Below, one piece after another: positions 43,762 to 52,583 of a DNA stretch of 52,583 bases. Both the position numbers and the translations under genes were made by a program. This DNA is from Gammaproteobacteria bacterium (GTDB lineage Bacteria; Pseudomonadota; Gammaproteobacteria; Xanthomonadales; Xanthomonadaceae). Within the stretch, counting starts at the first letter, position 1. Every line of letters starts with the position of its first letter. The notes beneath the pieces were generated by a model. It searched no databases. It was given only the letters and a program-made list of their open reading frames with translations, and was not told the DNA's origin. The stretch covers positions 1 to 52,583 of the forward strand of contig JANXRY010000001.1 of NCBI GenBank assembly GCA_025356635.1, read 5' to 3'.

Positions 43762-44526
43762 ATGCCCCGTACTCTCGATCTTCGCACCGGCAGCCACTGC
43801 CTGCTGTTGTTCGCCGCCCTGACTTTCACCGTTCCCGCCGCTGCCTATACCAATGCCAAGGTAGCGACGACGGCCACCGGCGAACAGGTGAAGATCACCG
43901 GCAGCCTGGTGATCGTCGAGCCGGATATCGAACTGACCCTGGTCACCGCTGGCGGCCTGCAGGAACCGCGCAAGGAGTGGTCGGACGCGGCCCGCCATTT
44001 GTATCCACAGGCCGCGCATGCGCTGCTCAATGGCAAGAAAGCCGACCAGAAGCCTGACTACGATGTCCCCGACAACCTCGACCCGGCGTCGCGCCAGGGC
44101 CAGATCCTGCGCTTGAACCAAGCAGTGGCGCTGAGCATCGCCCAGTATTCGATGCCAGGCAGCGTGCTGGCCACCAAGAAGGACCCCACGACCGGCAAGC
44201 CAATGATGGAGTGGACGCTCGGACCAGGCGTCAGCGAGCTGCATGAGGCCACCGGCGCCGACTACGCGCTGTTCACCTATATCCGCGACAGTTATTCCAG
44301 CGGCGGCCGCACGGCCATGCGCATGTTCGCCATGCTCGCCGGTGCTGCAATGGGCAGTTATCTCGACATCGGTGGCGGCCAACAAATCGGCGTCGCCACG
44401 CTGGTTGATCTGCGCACTGGCCAGGTGGTCTGGTTCAACCTGTTAGCGCGCCAGAGCGGCGACCTGCGCAACGAGCAAGGCGCGCAGGCGACCGTGGCCC
44501 AGATGCTCAAAGATCTACCCCTGTGA
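43762..44526 (+). CDS. Exported protein of unknown function, first gene of M48 cassette
   Basis: Protein of 254 aa with a Sec signal peptide (about 1-28, LLLFAALTFTVPAAAYT). I do not recognise a family with confidence. The mature part has a Lys/Ala-rich N-terminal half and a C-terminal half that looks like an alpha/beta domain: ADYALFTYIRDSYSSGG, then a Gly/Ala-rich hydrophobic patch (FAMLAGAAMGSYLDIGGGQQIG), ATLVDLRTGQVVWFNLL. That pattern vaguely resembles CsgG-type or lipoprotein-associated periplasmic proteins; this is only an impression. The ATG at 43762 begins the signal peptide. Its stop overlaps the M48 peptidase start (GTGA, 4 nt), so the two products are probably made together. Confidence 0.75.
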   Translation: MPRTLDLRTGSHCLLLFAALTFTVPAAAYTNAKVATTATGEQVKITGSLVIVEPDIELTLVTAGGLQEPRKEWSDAARHLYPQAAHALLNGKKADQKPDYDVPDNLDPASRQGQILRLNQAVALSIAQYSMPGSVLATKKDPTTGKPMMEWTLGPGVSELHEATGADYALFTYIRDSYSSGGRTAMRMFAMLAGAAMGSYLDIGGGQQIGVATLVDLRTGQVVWFNLLARQSGDLRNEQGAQATVAQMLKDLPL

Positions 44527-45692
44527 CGAAGCGATATCTTGCTATCAGCCTGATCGGACTGCTGACCGGCAGCCTCGCCCTGGCGGTTGTGCCGCCGCCG
44601 CTTCACCCTGGGGAAAAACCCCTGGCGGGTAGCACCGAAGCAGAACTCTGGTACGGCATGGGTCAGGCCGAAAAAGAGCTGCGGCAAACGCCCGTGCTGG
44701 TGCGCGATCCGGCATTGAATGCCTACGTCCACGATGTTGCCTGCAAAGTCACCGGTGATTATTGTTCGAACCTGCGCGTATACATCGTCGATGTGCCGGT
44801 GTTCAACGCCTCGATGGCACCGAACGGCGCGATGTTGGTGTTTACCGGCGCTTTGCTGCGTATTCACGACGAGTCCGAGTTGGCCCTGGTGCTCGGCCAT
44901 GAGTTCGCCCATTTCAAGCTGCGGCATAGCCTGCAATTCTGGGAGAAAGCCAAGCATACGAGTGCCTTCCTCACCACCTTGAGCGTGGTCACTTACGCCG
45001 GCGGCGTGTCACTCGTTGGCAGCGTTGCCCAGTTGGTGGGCGCGGCCAACATGTTCAGTTATTCCCGCGACAAAGAGCGCGAGGCCGATCGCGTTGGTTT
45101 CCAGGTCGCGACGGCGCTCGGTTACGACCCGCAGGCTGGCGTCCGCATTTGGATGCGCATGCTGGCCGAAGAAAAAGCCAATCCGCGAGCGAAGCCATCG
45201 CCGGCGTTCGCCAGCCATCCAAAAACCGCCGAGCGCCTGCAAGACATCACCACCGCTGCCAATGCGATGCCGGCGGTTAGCGTGAATAGCCGTGTCGAGG
45301 CCTACCATGCGGCAATGCGGCCCTTTCTCGATCACTGGTTGGAAGCAGAGCTGTCGCGACGCATGTACGACACCTCGATCGAGGTAATCGGCAATCTGAA
45401 AACTACCGCCGATGCTGATAGCCAGGGTACTTATTGTTTCTATCTGGGCGAGGCCTATCGCCGCCGCAACAAGGCGGACGATCGCAGCAAGGCGCAATCG
45501 CTTTACCAGGAGGCTGTCAGCCATGCCGATGCACCGGTCGATGCCTGGCGCGAACAAGGCCTGATCCTGCGCGAGAACGGCCAACGCGCCGAGGCTGCGA
45601 TCTCATTGCACCACTATCTTGACGCCAAGCCTGCTGCCGGCGACCGCGCTTATATCGAAAAATACCTGACCGAACTGGAAGCCCCACCGTGA
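44523..45692 (+). CDS. M48 family metallopeptidase with helical C-terminal region
   Basis: Peptidase of 389 aa with an N-terminal signal or anchor (hydrophobic 5-22). The zinc motif HEFAH is at 126-130 and the third ligand is Glu187 in EREAD, giving a complete M48 active site. A helical region from about 255 to 389 looks TPR-like. The organisation is close to the periplasmic BepA/LoiP-type M48 proteases that act in outer-membrane quality control. It starts with GTG overlapping the previous gene by 4 nt and overlaps the next gene by 4 nt. It is likely to act on an envelope protein; whether the two unknown neighbours are cofactors or substrates is open. Confidence 0.9.
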   Translation: MTKRYLAISLIGLLTGSLALAVVPPPLHPGEKPLAGSTEAELWYGMGQAEKELRQTPVLVRDPALNAYVHDVACKVTGDYCSNLRVYIVDVPVFNASMAPNGAMLVFTGALLRIHDESELALVLGHEFAHFKLRHSLQFWEKAKHTSAFLTTLSVVTYAGGVSLVGSVAQLVGAANMFSYSRDKEREADRVGFQVATALGYDPQAGVRIWMRMLAEEKANPRAKPSPAFASHPKTAERLQDITTAANAMPAVSVNSRVEAYHAAMRPFLDHWLEAELSRRMYDTSIEVIGNLKTTADADSQGTYCFYLGEAYRRRNKADDRSKAQSLYQEAVSHADAPVDAWREQGLILRENGQRAEAAISLHHYLDAKPAAGDRAYIEKYLTELEAPP

Positions 45693-46279
45693 CCATGCCC
45701 CATTTCGCCAAGAGCCTCACTGCGCTCCTACTCCTGCTTCTGTTGGCGGCTTGCGCCAGCCCGGGCGGCATCCTGCAGCACGCTGGCAGCGCCGATGTCT
45801 TCGACATGCGCGTCGACACCAGCCTCGACTGGTCGCGCATCAAGGGCGCCCGCAACGAACTCTGGACGATCGACGGCACCGCCCTCAACAGCCTGAGCAT
45901 CTTCTCGGGAATCAAACCGGGTGAGCACGTGTTCCTGATGGCGCGCGAGAAAAAAAACCGCCCCGACGGCCCCTGGTTCCGCACCGGCATGCGCCCCGAC
46001 GAAATCCGCGATGTCGTGCTCGATGCCTTGCGCGGCCAGAATTGGAGCAATGTCAGCGCCGACAATTTACGCCCGCAGCGCTATGGCGATGCCGACGGCC
46101 TGCGCTTCGAGCTGGCGCTCACCAACCCGGACGGGCTGGTCTACAAAGGCAGTGTTGCCGCCGTCGAACGCGGCGGCAAACTCACCCTGCTGGTCTGGAA
46201 AGCACCGACCGAGTACTACGCCGGCCGCGACGCCGAGGCGGTAGGCAAGATGTTCGATTCACTGCGTTTCGTGAAGTAG
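45689..46279 (+). CDS. Lipoprotein of unknown function, third gene of M48 cassette
   Basis: Protein of 196 aa with a clear lipoprotein signal: a leucine-rich core (SLTALLLLLLLA) and the lipobox LAAC with Cys22. I do not recognise its family. The mature domain is a small alpha/beta fold with features such as RNELWTIDGTALNSLSIF, RPDGPWFRTGMRPDEIRDVVLDAL and a C-terminal DAEAVGKMFDSLRFV. Starts at GTG 45689, overlapping the M48 stop by 4 nt; an ATG at 45695 is two codons later. It may be anchored in the outer membrane; its role in the cassette is unknown. It converges on the cyclophilin gene with a 12-bp gap. Confidence 0.78.
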   Translation: MTMPHFAKSLTALLLLLLLAACASPGGILQHAGSADVFDMRVDTSLDWSRIKGARNELWTIDGTALNSLSIFSGIKPGEHVFLMAREKKNRPDGPWFRTGMRPDEIRDVVLDALRGQNWSNVSADNLRPQRYGDADGLRFELALTNPDGLVYKGSVAAVERGGKLTLLVWKAPTEYYAGRDAEAVGKMFDSLRFVK

Positions 46280-46291
46280 CGCAGCCAGGAT

Positions 46292-46804
46292 TCAGCCGCG
46301 CGCATCGAGAATCCTGTTCCACTCGGCCACGCGATCGGCCTGCGCGGCAAGCACGGCATCGGCGTCGCCGCTGATGGTCACGCTATCGATCTTGTCGCCA
46401 CCGCGGATCGCGTTCACTACCGCCTGATCTTCGGCGCCGACCACGTTGCCGAATACCGTGTGTTTGCCATCGAGCCAGGACGTGGCGACGTGGGTGATGA
46501 AGAACTGGCTGCCATTGGTGCCAGGGCCGGCGTTGGCCATCGACAGCACGCCGGGCTCGTCATGGTGCAGGTCGGCGCGGCACTCATCCTCGAACTTGTA
46601 GCCGGGGCCGCCGGTACCGGTACCGGTGGGGCAGCCGCCCTGCACCATGAAATCCGCGATGACGCGGTGAAAGCTCAGGCCGTTGTAGTAACCGCGCCGG
46701 GCGAGATTGACGAAACTAGCCGTGGTTACCGGTGTTTTGTCCGCTTGCAGGCGAACGCGGATCGGGCCGCGGGCCGTGGCGAAAGTGGCGATCAGGTCGG
46801 ACAT
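46292..46804 (-). CDS. ppiB: Cyclophilin-type peptidyl-prolyl cis-trans isomerase
   Basis: Protein of 170 aa, cyclophilin fold, catalysing cis-trans isomerisation of X-Pro bonds. No signal peptide, so it is the cytoplasmic PpiB type. Active-site elements: [25 protein letters not shown] with the catalytic Arg in [31 protein letters not shown], and [19 protein letters not shown] lies a few bases before the ATG at 46804, which supports this start. It is divergent from typA. Confidence 0.95.
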   Translation of the reverse strand: MSDLIATFATARGPIRVRLQADKTPVTTASFVNLARRGYYNGLSFHRVIADFMVQGGCPTGTGTGGPGYKFEDECRADLHHDEPGVLSMANAGPGTNGSQFFITHVATSWLDGKHTVFGNVVGAEDQAVVNAIRGGDKIDSVTISGDADAVLAAQADRVAEWNRILDARG

Positions 46805-46882
46805 GGCGCTTCTCCGTGATAGGTTCTGGGCGGCCATTTTCGCACAAGAGCCTTTACTCAGCGGCAATTCCATAGTTCGGGC

Positions 46883-46888
46883 TATAAT
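46883..46888 (+). promoter_or_regulatory. Candidate -10 box upstream of typA
   Basis: Perfect TATAAT, 45 bases before the typA start. No convincing -35 box is found at the standard distance, as in front of tdh. Tentative. Confidence 0.4.
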
Positions 46889-46933
46889 ACTGGGCTAACC
46901 TTCCTGCATTGGCGCCGTTTCGGTGCGCCCATC

Positions 46934-48775
46934 ATGTCCATCGAAAAGTTGCGCAATATCGCCATCGTCGCCCACGTCGACCACGGCAAGACCACTCTGG
47001 TTGACCAACTGCTCAAGCAGTCGGGCACCTTCAGCGAGCGGACGGTCACCACCGAACGGATGATGGACAGCAACGATCTGGAAAAGGAACGCGGCATCAC
47101 CATCCTTTCCAAGAACACCGCGATCCGCTGGAAATCGCCGGCCGGCGAGGAATACCGCATCAATATCGTTGATACGCCGGGCCATGCCGATTTCGGCGGC
47201 GAAGTCGAGCGCGTGTTGTCGATGGTCGATTCCGTGTTGATTCTGGTTGATGCGATGGACGGCCCGATGCCGCAGACCCGTTTCGTCACCCAGAAAGCCT
47301 TCGCGATGGGCTTCAAGCCGATCGTCGTGGTCAACAAGGTCGACCGCCCCGGCGCGCGCCCGGACTGGGTACTGAACCAGACCTTCGACCTGTTCGACCG
47401 CCTCGGCGCCACCGAAGAGCAGCTCGACTTCCACACCGTCTACGCCTCGGCCCTGCACGGTTATGCCGGCCTCGATGCGGAAGTTCGCGAAGGCAACATG
47501 ACGCCCTTGTTCCAGGCGATCATTGATCACGTGTCGCCGCCGCCGGTGGACATGGACGGCCCGTTCCAGATGCGCGTGACCTCGCTGAGCTATTCGAACT
47601 ACGTCGGCATCATCGGCACCGGTCGGGTCCAGCGCGGCCGCATCAAGCCCAACACCCAGGTATCCGTGGTCGGTCGCGACGGCAAGGTTCGCCAGGGCAA
47701 AGTCATGCAGGTCATGGGCTTCTTGGGCCTGGAACGCATCGAGATCGACGAAGCCAACGCCGGCGACATCATCGCCATCTCCGGTATCGAGAACCTGAGC
47801 ATCTCCGAAACCGTCTGCGCGGTCGATGCGCCGGAGCAGTTGCCGGTGCTCACGGTCGACGAGCCGACCATCAGCATGACTTTCCAAGTGAACAATTCAC
47901 CGTTCGCCGGCAACAAGGACCGCAGCGGCGGCAAGTTCCTGACCTCGCGGCAGTTGCGCGATCGTCTGATGCGCGAAGCCCTGCACAACGTCGCGCTGAA
48001 AGTTGAAGAAACCGAAGACGCCGACAAGTTCAAGATCAGTGGCCGTGGTGAATTACACCTGTCGATCCTGATCGAAACCATGCGTCGCGAAGGTTACGAG
48101 CTGGCCGTCTCGCGCCCAGAAGTGATCGTCAAGATCGTCGATGGCCAGAAGATGGAACCCATCGAGAGCCTGGTCGTCGATCTTGAAGAACAATATCAAG
48201 GCGGCGTCATGCAGCGCCTCGGCGAGCGCCGCGCGCAGCTCACCAACATGGAACCGGACGGCAAGGGCCGGGTGCGTATCGACTTCATGATCCCGGCCCG
48301 TGGCCTGATCGGTTTCCAGACCGAGTTCCGCACGATCACTGCCGGCACCGGCCTGCTCTTCCACGTGTTCGATCATTTCGGTCCGCGTTCCGAAGGCGCC
48401 ATCGCCGAGCGGCAGAACGGCGTGATGATTTCCAATGGCACCGGCCCCTCGCCCGCCTACGCACAATTCTTCATGCAGGAGCGCGGCCGCCTGCTGGTCG
48501 AGCCGGGCGAAGAAATCTACGAAGGCCAGATCGTCGGCATCCACGCCAAGGACAACGACCTCACCGTCAATGCCCTGCGCGCCAAGCAGCTGACCAACTT
48601 CCGCGCCTCCGGCAAGGACGACACCGAAGCGCTGATCCCGCCGATCAAGATGTCGCTCGAGCAGGCGCTGGAGTTCATCGCCGACGACGAGTTGGTCGAA
48701 GTCACGCCGGTGGCGATCCGCCTGCGCAAGAAAGAGCGCACCGAGAACGATCGCAAGAAGGCTGCCCGGGGCTAG
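46934..48775 (+). CDS. typA: Translational GTPase TypA/BipA
   Basis: BipA (613 aa) is an EF-G-like ribosome-binding GTPase involved in ribosome assembly and stress. GTPase motifs: G1 [10 protein letters not shown] (about 13-22), switch I with [22 protein letters not shown] (G3), [10 protein letters not shown] (G4). Domain II and the C-terminal BipA-specific domain are complete, ending with a Lys-rich basic tail ([16 protein letters not shown]). Length matches the family (about 605-615 aa). The start ATG at 46934 gives [18 protein letters not shown], as expected. The next gene starts 32 bp downstream. Confidence 0.98.
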   Translation: MSIEKLRNIAIVAHVDHGKTTLVDQLLKQSGTFSERTVTTERMMDSNDLEKERGITILSKNTAIRWKSPAGEEYRINIVDTPGHADFGGEVERVLSMVDSVLILVDAMDGPMPQTRFVTQKAFAMGFKPIVVVNKVDRPGARPDWVLNQTFDLFDRLGATEEQLDFHTVYASALHGYAGLDAEVREGNMTPLFQAIIDHVSPPPVDMDGPFQMRVTSLSYSNYVGIIGTGRVQRGRIKPNTQVSVVGRDGKVRQGKVMQVMGFLGLERIEIDEANAGDIIAISGIENLSISETVCAVDAPEQLPVLTVDEPTISMTFQVNNSPFAGNKDRSGGKFLTSRQLRDRLMREALHNVALKVEETEDADKFKISGRGELHLSILIETMRREGYELAVSRPEVIVKIVDGQKMEPIESLVVDLEEQYQGGVMQRLGERRAQLTNMEPDGKGRVRIDFMIPARGLIGFQTEFRTITAGTGLLFHVFDHFGPRSEGAIAERQNGVMISNGTGPSPAYAQFFMQERGRLLVEPGEEIYEGQIVGIHAKDNDLTVNALRAKQLTNFRASGKDDTEALIPPIKMSLEQALEFIADDELVEVTPVAIRLRKKERTENDRKKAARG

Positions 48776-48807
48776 ACTAGGGCGGCCTGTTGTCGCCGGA
48801 GTCTGCC

Positions 48808-50397
48808 ATGCGTCGCTTCGCTCTTTGCTGTGCCGTCACCCTGCTCGCCGCCTGCAAGCCGGCGCCCGTCCCGGCGCCGGTCGCGCACATTGCCCCAGCA
48901 GCAGCCGTACTGGATGTTTCCGAACTCAGTGCGACTGATGCGCAAAAGAAAATGTGGGCGGGCGAACTGAGCTCGCACCAACTGGTGCAGGCCTACCTGG
49001 ACCGCATCTCCCGCCTCGACAAGTCCGGGCCGGACCTGAACGCGATCATCGAACTCAACCCTGATGCGCTGAAGGAAGCCGACGCGCTCGATGCCGAGCG
49101 CAAATCCGGCCATGTTCGCGGCTCCCTGCACGGCATTCCGGTTCTGCTCAAGGACAATATCGACGCGGTCGGCATGGCCAACTCCGCCGGCTCCCTAGCG
49201 CTAGCCGACAACCGCCCGCAGCACGATGCTTTTCTGGTTGCACGGCTGCGCGAAGCGGGCGCGGTGATCTTGGGCAAGACCAATCTGAGTGAGTGGGCGA
49301 ATTTCCGTTCGACCCGCTCGATCTCCGGCTGGAGCTCGCGCGGCGGCCAGACCCACAACCCGTATGTACTCGACCGCAATCCCTGCGGCTCCAGCGCCGG
49401 CACCGGCACCGCCATTGCCGCCAGCCTGGCCAGTATCGGTGTCGGCACCGAAACCGACGGCAGCATCATCTGTCCGTCTTCGGTCGCCGGCCTGGTCGGG
49501 CTCAAGCCGACCGTCGGCCTGATAAGCCGCAATGGCATCATCCCGATCTCGGTTTCGCAGGACACTGCTGGGCCGATGGGCCGCAATGTCGCCGACGTGG
49601 CCATGCTGCTCAATGCACTGGCCGGCATTGACGAAGGCGATCCGGCCGGGCATGCGGCCGCCGGGAATATTCCCGATGATTACGCCGCTTTCCTGAAGCC
49701 AGATGCGCTCAAGGGCAAGCGTTTCGGCGTGATGCGCCAGACCATGGGCTTCCATCCGGACGTGGACGCCATCATCGAAAAATCCATCGCGGCTTTGAAA
49801 GCGGCCGGCGCGGAAGTCGTCGACGTCAAGATCGATACCTACGGCAAGTGGGATGCGCCCGAACTTGAAGTGCTCCTGTACGAATTCAAGGATGGCCTGA
49901 ACGCCTATCTCAAGGCCGCCGGTGCGAGCACGAGTTCGCTGGAGGCGCTGATCGCCTGGGACAAGGCGCATGCCGACAAGACCATGCCGCTGTTCGGCCA
50001 GGAAATCTTCGAGCAAGCGCAAGGTAAAGGCGCGCTGACCGACGCCGCCTATATCAAGGCGCGCGACGATGCCCGCCGCCTTGCCGGCAAGGAAGGCCTG
50101 CTCACCACGCTCGACAAGAACAATCTTGATGCAGTGATCGCGCCGAGCATGTCACCAGCCTGGCCAACCGATCCGGTACTCGGCGATCATTTCGTCGGCG
50201 CCGGTTATGGCATCGCAGCCGTCGCCGGCACACCGAGCATCACCGTCCCGGCCGGCAATGTGCAGGGCCTGCCAGTCGGCATGGTGTTCATGGGCCGGCC
50301 ATGGAGCGAACCGGAACTGCTCGGCTTCGCCTACGCTTTCGAACAAGCCACGCGCGCGCGCAAGGCGCCGGAATTCAAGCCGACGCTGGCGCCTTGA
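48808..50397 (+). CDS. Amidase-signature lipoprotein
   Basis: Protein of 529 aa, amidase signature (AS) family, with a lipoprotein signal (LLAAC, Cys16), so it is exported and membrane-anchored. The catalytic triad is visible: K115 in PVLLKDNIDA, the cis-Ser at about 195 in NPCGSSAGTGTA, and the nucleophile S219 in GTETDGSIICPSS; the spacing matches known AS enzymes. Substrate unknown; periplasmic AS amidases often act on peptide or aryl amides. I chose ATG 48808 because it begins the signal peptide; GGAG lies upstream. A TTG six codons upstream is an alternative start. Homologues are often annotated glutamyl-tRNA amidotransferase A, but a lipoprotein without GatB/GatC is not that enzyme. Confidence 0.9.
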   Translation: MRRFALCCAVTLLAACKPAPVPAPVAHIAPAAAVLDVSELSATDAQKKMWAGELSSHQLVQAYLDRISRLDKSGPDLNAIIELNPDALKEADALDAERKSGHVRGSLHGIPVLLKDNIDAVGMANSAGSLALADNRPQHDAFLVARLREAGAVILGKTNLSEWANFRSTRSISGWSSRGGQTHNPYVLDRNPCGSSAGTGTAIAASLASIGVGTETDGSIICPSSVAGLVGLKPTVGLISRNGIIPISVSQDTAGPMGRNVADVAMLLNALAGIDEGDPAGHAAAGNIPDDYAAFLKPDALKGKRFGVMRQTMGFHPDVDAIIEKSIAALKAAGAEVVDVKIDTYGKWDAPELEVLLYEFKDGLNAYLKAAGASTSSLEALIAWDKAHADKTMPLFGQEIFEQAQGKGALTDAAYIKARDDARRLAGKEGLLTTLDKNNLDAVIAPSMSPAWPTDPVLGDHFVGAGYGIAAVAGTPSITVPAGNVQGLPVGMVFMGRPWSEPELLGFAYAFEQATRARKAPEFKPTLAP

Positions 50398-50406
50398 TAG
50401 CAGCAG

Positions 50407-50427
50407 CCCTGAGCTAAGAACTCAGGG
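50407..50427. other. Hairpin between convergent amidase and propeller genes
   Basis: A 7-bp inverted repeat CCCTGAG / CTCAGGG with a 7-nt loop overlaps the stop of the minus-strand gene. There is no T-run on either side, so its role as terminator is doubtful. Confidence 0.35.
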
Positions 50428-52583
50428 CCGTTCGCGGAAAGACCCGACATCGGTGACCGGGATCTCAGCGCGTGTCGGCAGTGTGATCGCTTTCAACCCA
50501 GCCTTCTTCAATGCGGCATTGAGGCGCGGCAAGTCGTCCGACTTGATCGCCGCCCATGCCGTCAATGCCCGTTCCAGCCGCCCGGAATACTCGGCTTGGA
50601 CATCGCGCTGTGGTTGCGTCGGCGCGCGGTCGCTGCCTTCCAAGTCGGCCTGAAGGCTGGCCAGTTGTCCGCCGATAAAGCCGAGGTTGAGCGTGGCCTG
50701 CTCGCCACTGCCCTCGACCAAGGGCCCGAGTCGTGATTTGAACGGAGCCAACGCAGCCGCTACGGCTGACGTGTCCTTGAGCGCGTCGAGTTGCTTGCGG
50801 ACCGATTGCACTTCACCCGCAGCGACGAAGTGCCGGTCCATTGCCGCTGTGACGTCCTTCGACATCGCCATCGCAGACGCCAATGCCTGGCCATCCACAG
50901 CAACACGCGGATCGGCGATGACTTCGAAATCCGTTTTGTATTCGCGGCCGTTGGCTTTCAACACCGCCTGATAACGACCCGGCGCCACCAGCATGCCCTG
51001 TGGCAACAATGGCGTTTGCTCGCCATCGATGGCGGCGATGCTGAATTCGTAACCGCTGGTCACCGGACGCGCAGCGCGCAGGTTCCAGATAAAACGATGG
51101 GCGCCAGCTTTATTGGAAAGCTGCTGCGGTGTACCCAGCCAGCGTTCCTCGAAGTAACGCTCCGACGGCAAGTCCTTGCGTGGCTCATCGCTGACGAATC
51201 GCCGCACCAATGCTCCGGCAGCATCGCGGATGCTCAGGCTCACCGCGCCCTTGGCATCGCTGGCCAGCCAGTAATCGAAAGCCGCACCGTCTTCGGGATT
51301 GCGCCCGGCTGGTTCTTCGCGCGGCATTGGCGTGTCCTTGTTCTGGTTGCCGCGCACGCGCATCGCCTTGCCAGGCTGGAACAGGTGCACCGGTTCGGCA
51401 ATGACGGCAGCATCCAACTGGCGCAAGGGCGCGAGTTGATCCATGACCCAGATCGAACGCCCCTGCGTCGCGACAATCAGATCATCGCCGTGCACCAGCA
51501 GATCGGTAACGATCACATTGGGAAGATTACGCTGCAGCGATTGCCAGTGGTCGCCATCGTCGAACGACACCCAGACGCCTTGATCGGTGCCGGCGAACAG
51601 CAAACCGCGCTTGGACGTATCGGCACGCAGCGCGCCGACGAAATGCCCGGCCGGCAAACCATTCGCGATGGCGATCCAGGTCTTGCCGTAATCGTGCGTG
51701 CGCCAGGCCATCGGCCGGAAATCATCGGCGCGGTGGTTGTCCACCGCGACATAGGCCGTGCCCGGATCGAGTGCAGACACATCGACGGTGCTGACCTTAG
51801 CCCAGGCCGGAAGCTCCGGCGGCGTGACATCCTGCCAATGCGCCCCGGCATCGCGGGTCACAGACACGCGGCCATCGTCGGTACCCAGCCAGAGGTCGTC
51901 ATTGGACAGCGGCGACAGACCAATGCTGAAGATCACGCCGTAGCCGCAGGCGCGCGCGCCGGCGGGATCCTGGTCGGCCTCGCAGCCGGCCTTGTTCGGA
52001 TCGCGCGGCGCGACTTCGGGACTCACGGTTTTCCAGCTAGCGCCTTGGTCGAACGAACGGAACAATACCTGCGCGCCTTGATACAAGGGATACGGTGCGA
52101 CCTGCGAGACCGCGATCGGCGTGATCCAGGTGTAGCGGTACTTCACCGACGTCGGTCGGTCGCCGTAAGACGAGACCGGCCACGGCGAGATGTTCTGCAC
52201 TTCGCCATTGCGCGCGTTCCAGCGCGATAGTCGGCCGCCGAGGCCCGAGCCGTAAACGATATTCGGATCGCGCGGATCGGGGACGTCGTAGTCGCGCTCA
52301 TCGGCGCCGACTGGATGCCAGTCGCGCGAGGTGATCTGGCCGTAATCGGTGCGGCTGGCGATGGCGACGGTGCCGTTGTCCTGCTGGCCGGCGTAGATCC
52401 AGTACGGGAAACGATTGTCGGTGGCGAGGTGATAGAGCTGGCCGGTCGGCTGGTTGTACCAGCTGCTCCAGCTCGCACCGCCATCCACGCTGACGACGGT
52501 ACCCTGGTCGGAGCCGGTGATCATCCGTTGGGGATGTTTCGGATTGATCCACAGATCGTGGTAATCGTCACCACCCGGCGATC
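50422..52583 (-). CDS. Asp-box (BNR) beta-propeller protein, N-terminus missing
   Basis: About 719 residues of a large protein whose N-terminal part lies beyond the window. It carries at least five Asp-box motifs S/T-x-D-x-G-x-x-W: SVDGGASW, SFDQGASW, TRDAGAHW, THDYGKTW, SFDDGDHW. Such repeats build sialidase-like or VPS10/sortilin-like propellers; homologues are often annotated glycosyl hydrolase, but no sialidase catalytic residues are visible. After about residue 400 (of the visible part) the protein changes to a beta-sandwich-like region, ending in a helical tail. The reading frame is open to the window edge (GGDDYHDLWINPKHPQRM precedes the first internal Met), so the gene continues. Probably exported; function unknown. 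Confidence 0.85.
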   Translation of the reverse strand, partial: SPGGDDYHDLWINPKHPQRMITGSDQGTVVSVDGGASWSSWYNQPTGQLYHLATDNRFPYWIYAGQQDNGTVAIASRTDYGQITSRDWHPVGADERDYDVPDPRDPNIVYGSGLGGRLSRWNARNGEVQNISPWPVSSYGDRPTSVKYRYTWITPIAVSQVAPYPLYQGAQVLFRSFDQGASWKTVSPEVAPRDPNKAGCEADQDPAGARACGYGVIFSIGLSPLSNDDLWLGTDDGRVSVTRDAGAHWQDVTPPELPAWAKVSTVDVSALDPGTAYVAVDNHRADDFRPMAWRTHDYGKTWIAIANGLPAGHFVGALRADTSKRGLLFAGTDQGVWVSFDDGDHWQSLQRNLPNVIVTDLLVHGDDLIVATQGRSIWVMDQLAPLRQLDAAVIAEPVHLFQPGKAMRVRGNQNKDTPMPREEPAGRNPEDGAAFDYWLASDAKGAVSLSIRDAAGALVRRFVSDEPRKDLPSERYFEERWLGTPQQLSNKAGAHRFIWNLRAARPVTSGYEFSIAAIDGEQTPLLPQGMLVAPGRYQAVLKANGREYKTDFEVIADPRVAVDGQALASAMAMSKDVTAAMDRHFVAAGEVQSVRKQLDALKDTSAVAAALAPFKSRLGPLVEGSGEQATLNLGFIGGQLASLQADLEGSDRAPTQPQRDVQAEYSGRLERALTAWAAIKSDDLPRLNAALKKAGLKAITLPTRAEIPVTDVGSFRERP

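Noticed and set aside
48808-50397. Amidase as glutamyl-tRNA amidotransferase subunit A (gatA)
   Set aside because: It has a lipoprotein signal, so it is exported, and no gatB or gatC is adjacent.
50407-50427. Hairpin as a bidirectional terminator
   Set aside because: No T-run on either side and it overlaps the coding end of the propeller gene; kept only as a low-confidence structure.
50791-52230. Plus-strand open frame of 479 aa at the window end
   Set aside because: Antisense to the Asp-box propeller gene, whose repeats are unmistakable in the minus frame.

Overview
The window comes from a GC-rich gammaproteobacterium, most likely of the Xanthomonadales/Lysobacterales (Xanthomonadaceae/Rhodanobacteraceae type). 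The main reason is the compact run leuS-lptE-holA-nadD-rsfS-rlmH-maf-rng-yhdP-tldD, an order I associate with that group. The frequent GTG starts, the 1-4 nt stop/start overlaps and a TorF-type porin fit as well. I identify 45 protein genes, two of them cut by the window edges. I see no tRNA, rRNA, CRISPR array, insertion sequence, integrase or phage gene. No stretch over 300 bases lacks a gene; the longest gap is about 239 bases (36983-37221).

Region by region. 1-12529 (minus): the leuS-to-tldD run, covering leucyl-tRNA synthetase, LPS assembly, the DNA polymerase III clamp loader, NAD synthesis, ribosome silencing and methylation, RNase G, a giant AsmA-like envelope protein and TldD. 12691-19391 (plus): a thioredoxin-TPR co-chaperone, a membrane Ser/Thr kinase fused to a formylglycine-generating-enzyme-like domain, a DUF502 membrane protein, a queuosine precursor transporter and a DUF885 lipoprotein. 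19456-25451: a beta-CASP nuclease, an autotransporter-type barrel, and the two threonine-degradation genes tdh and kbl, separated by a porin gene on the other strand.

26330-32968 (plus) is a tight seven-gene lipid-modification operon: desaturase, FAD oxidoreductase, DUF1365, a cyclopropane-synthase-family methyltransferase, DUF2878, DUF1295 and a second methyltransferase. It is the best candidate here for an incompletely described system. A small secreted protein with one EF-hand-like loop lies convergent to it.

33462-43627 is a propionate / fatty-acid catabolism district. prpD and fadH are divergent, followed by a small cell wall hydrolase. A six-gene minus-strand run then holds an aminotransferase, mdh, prpB, an SpmA-SpmB-like membrane protein, prpC and a K+ channel. 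Together these can produce oxaloacetate, condense it with propionyl-CoA and cleave methylisocitrate. AcnD, PrpF and PrpR are not in the window.

43762-46279 (plus) is a coupled three-gene cassette of an exported protein, an M48 metallopeptidase and a lipoprotein, with unknown joint function. The end of the window holds a cyclophilin, typA, an amidase lipoprotein and a truncated Asp-box beta-propeller protein.

Functions come from reading motifs and recognising families by eye; no database search was run. Promoter and terminator calls are pattern-based and tentative.
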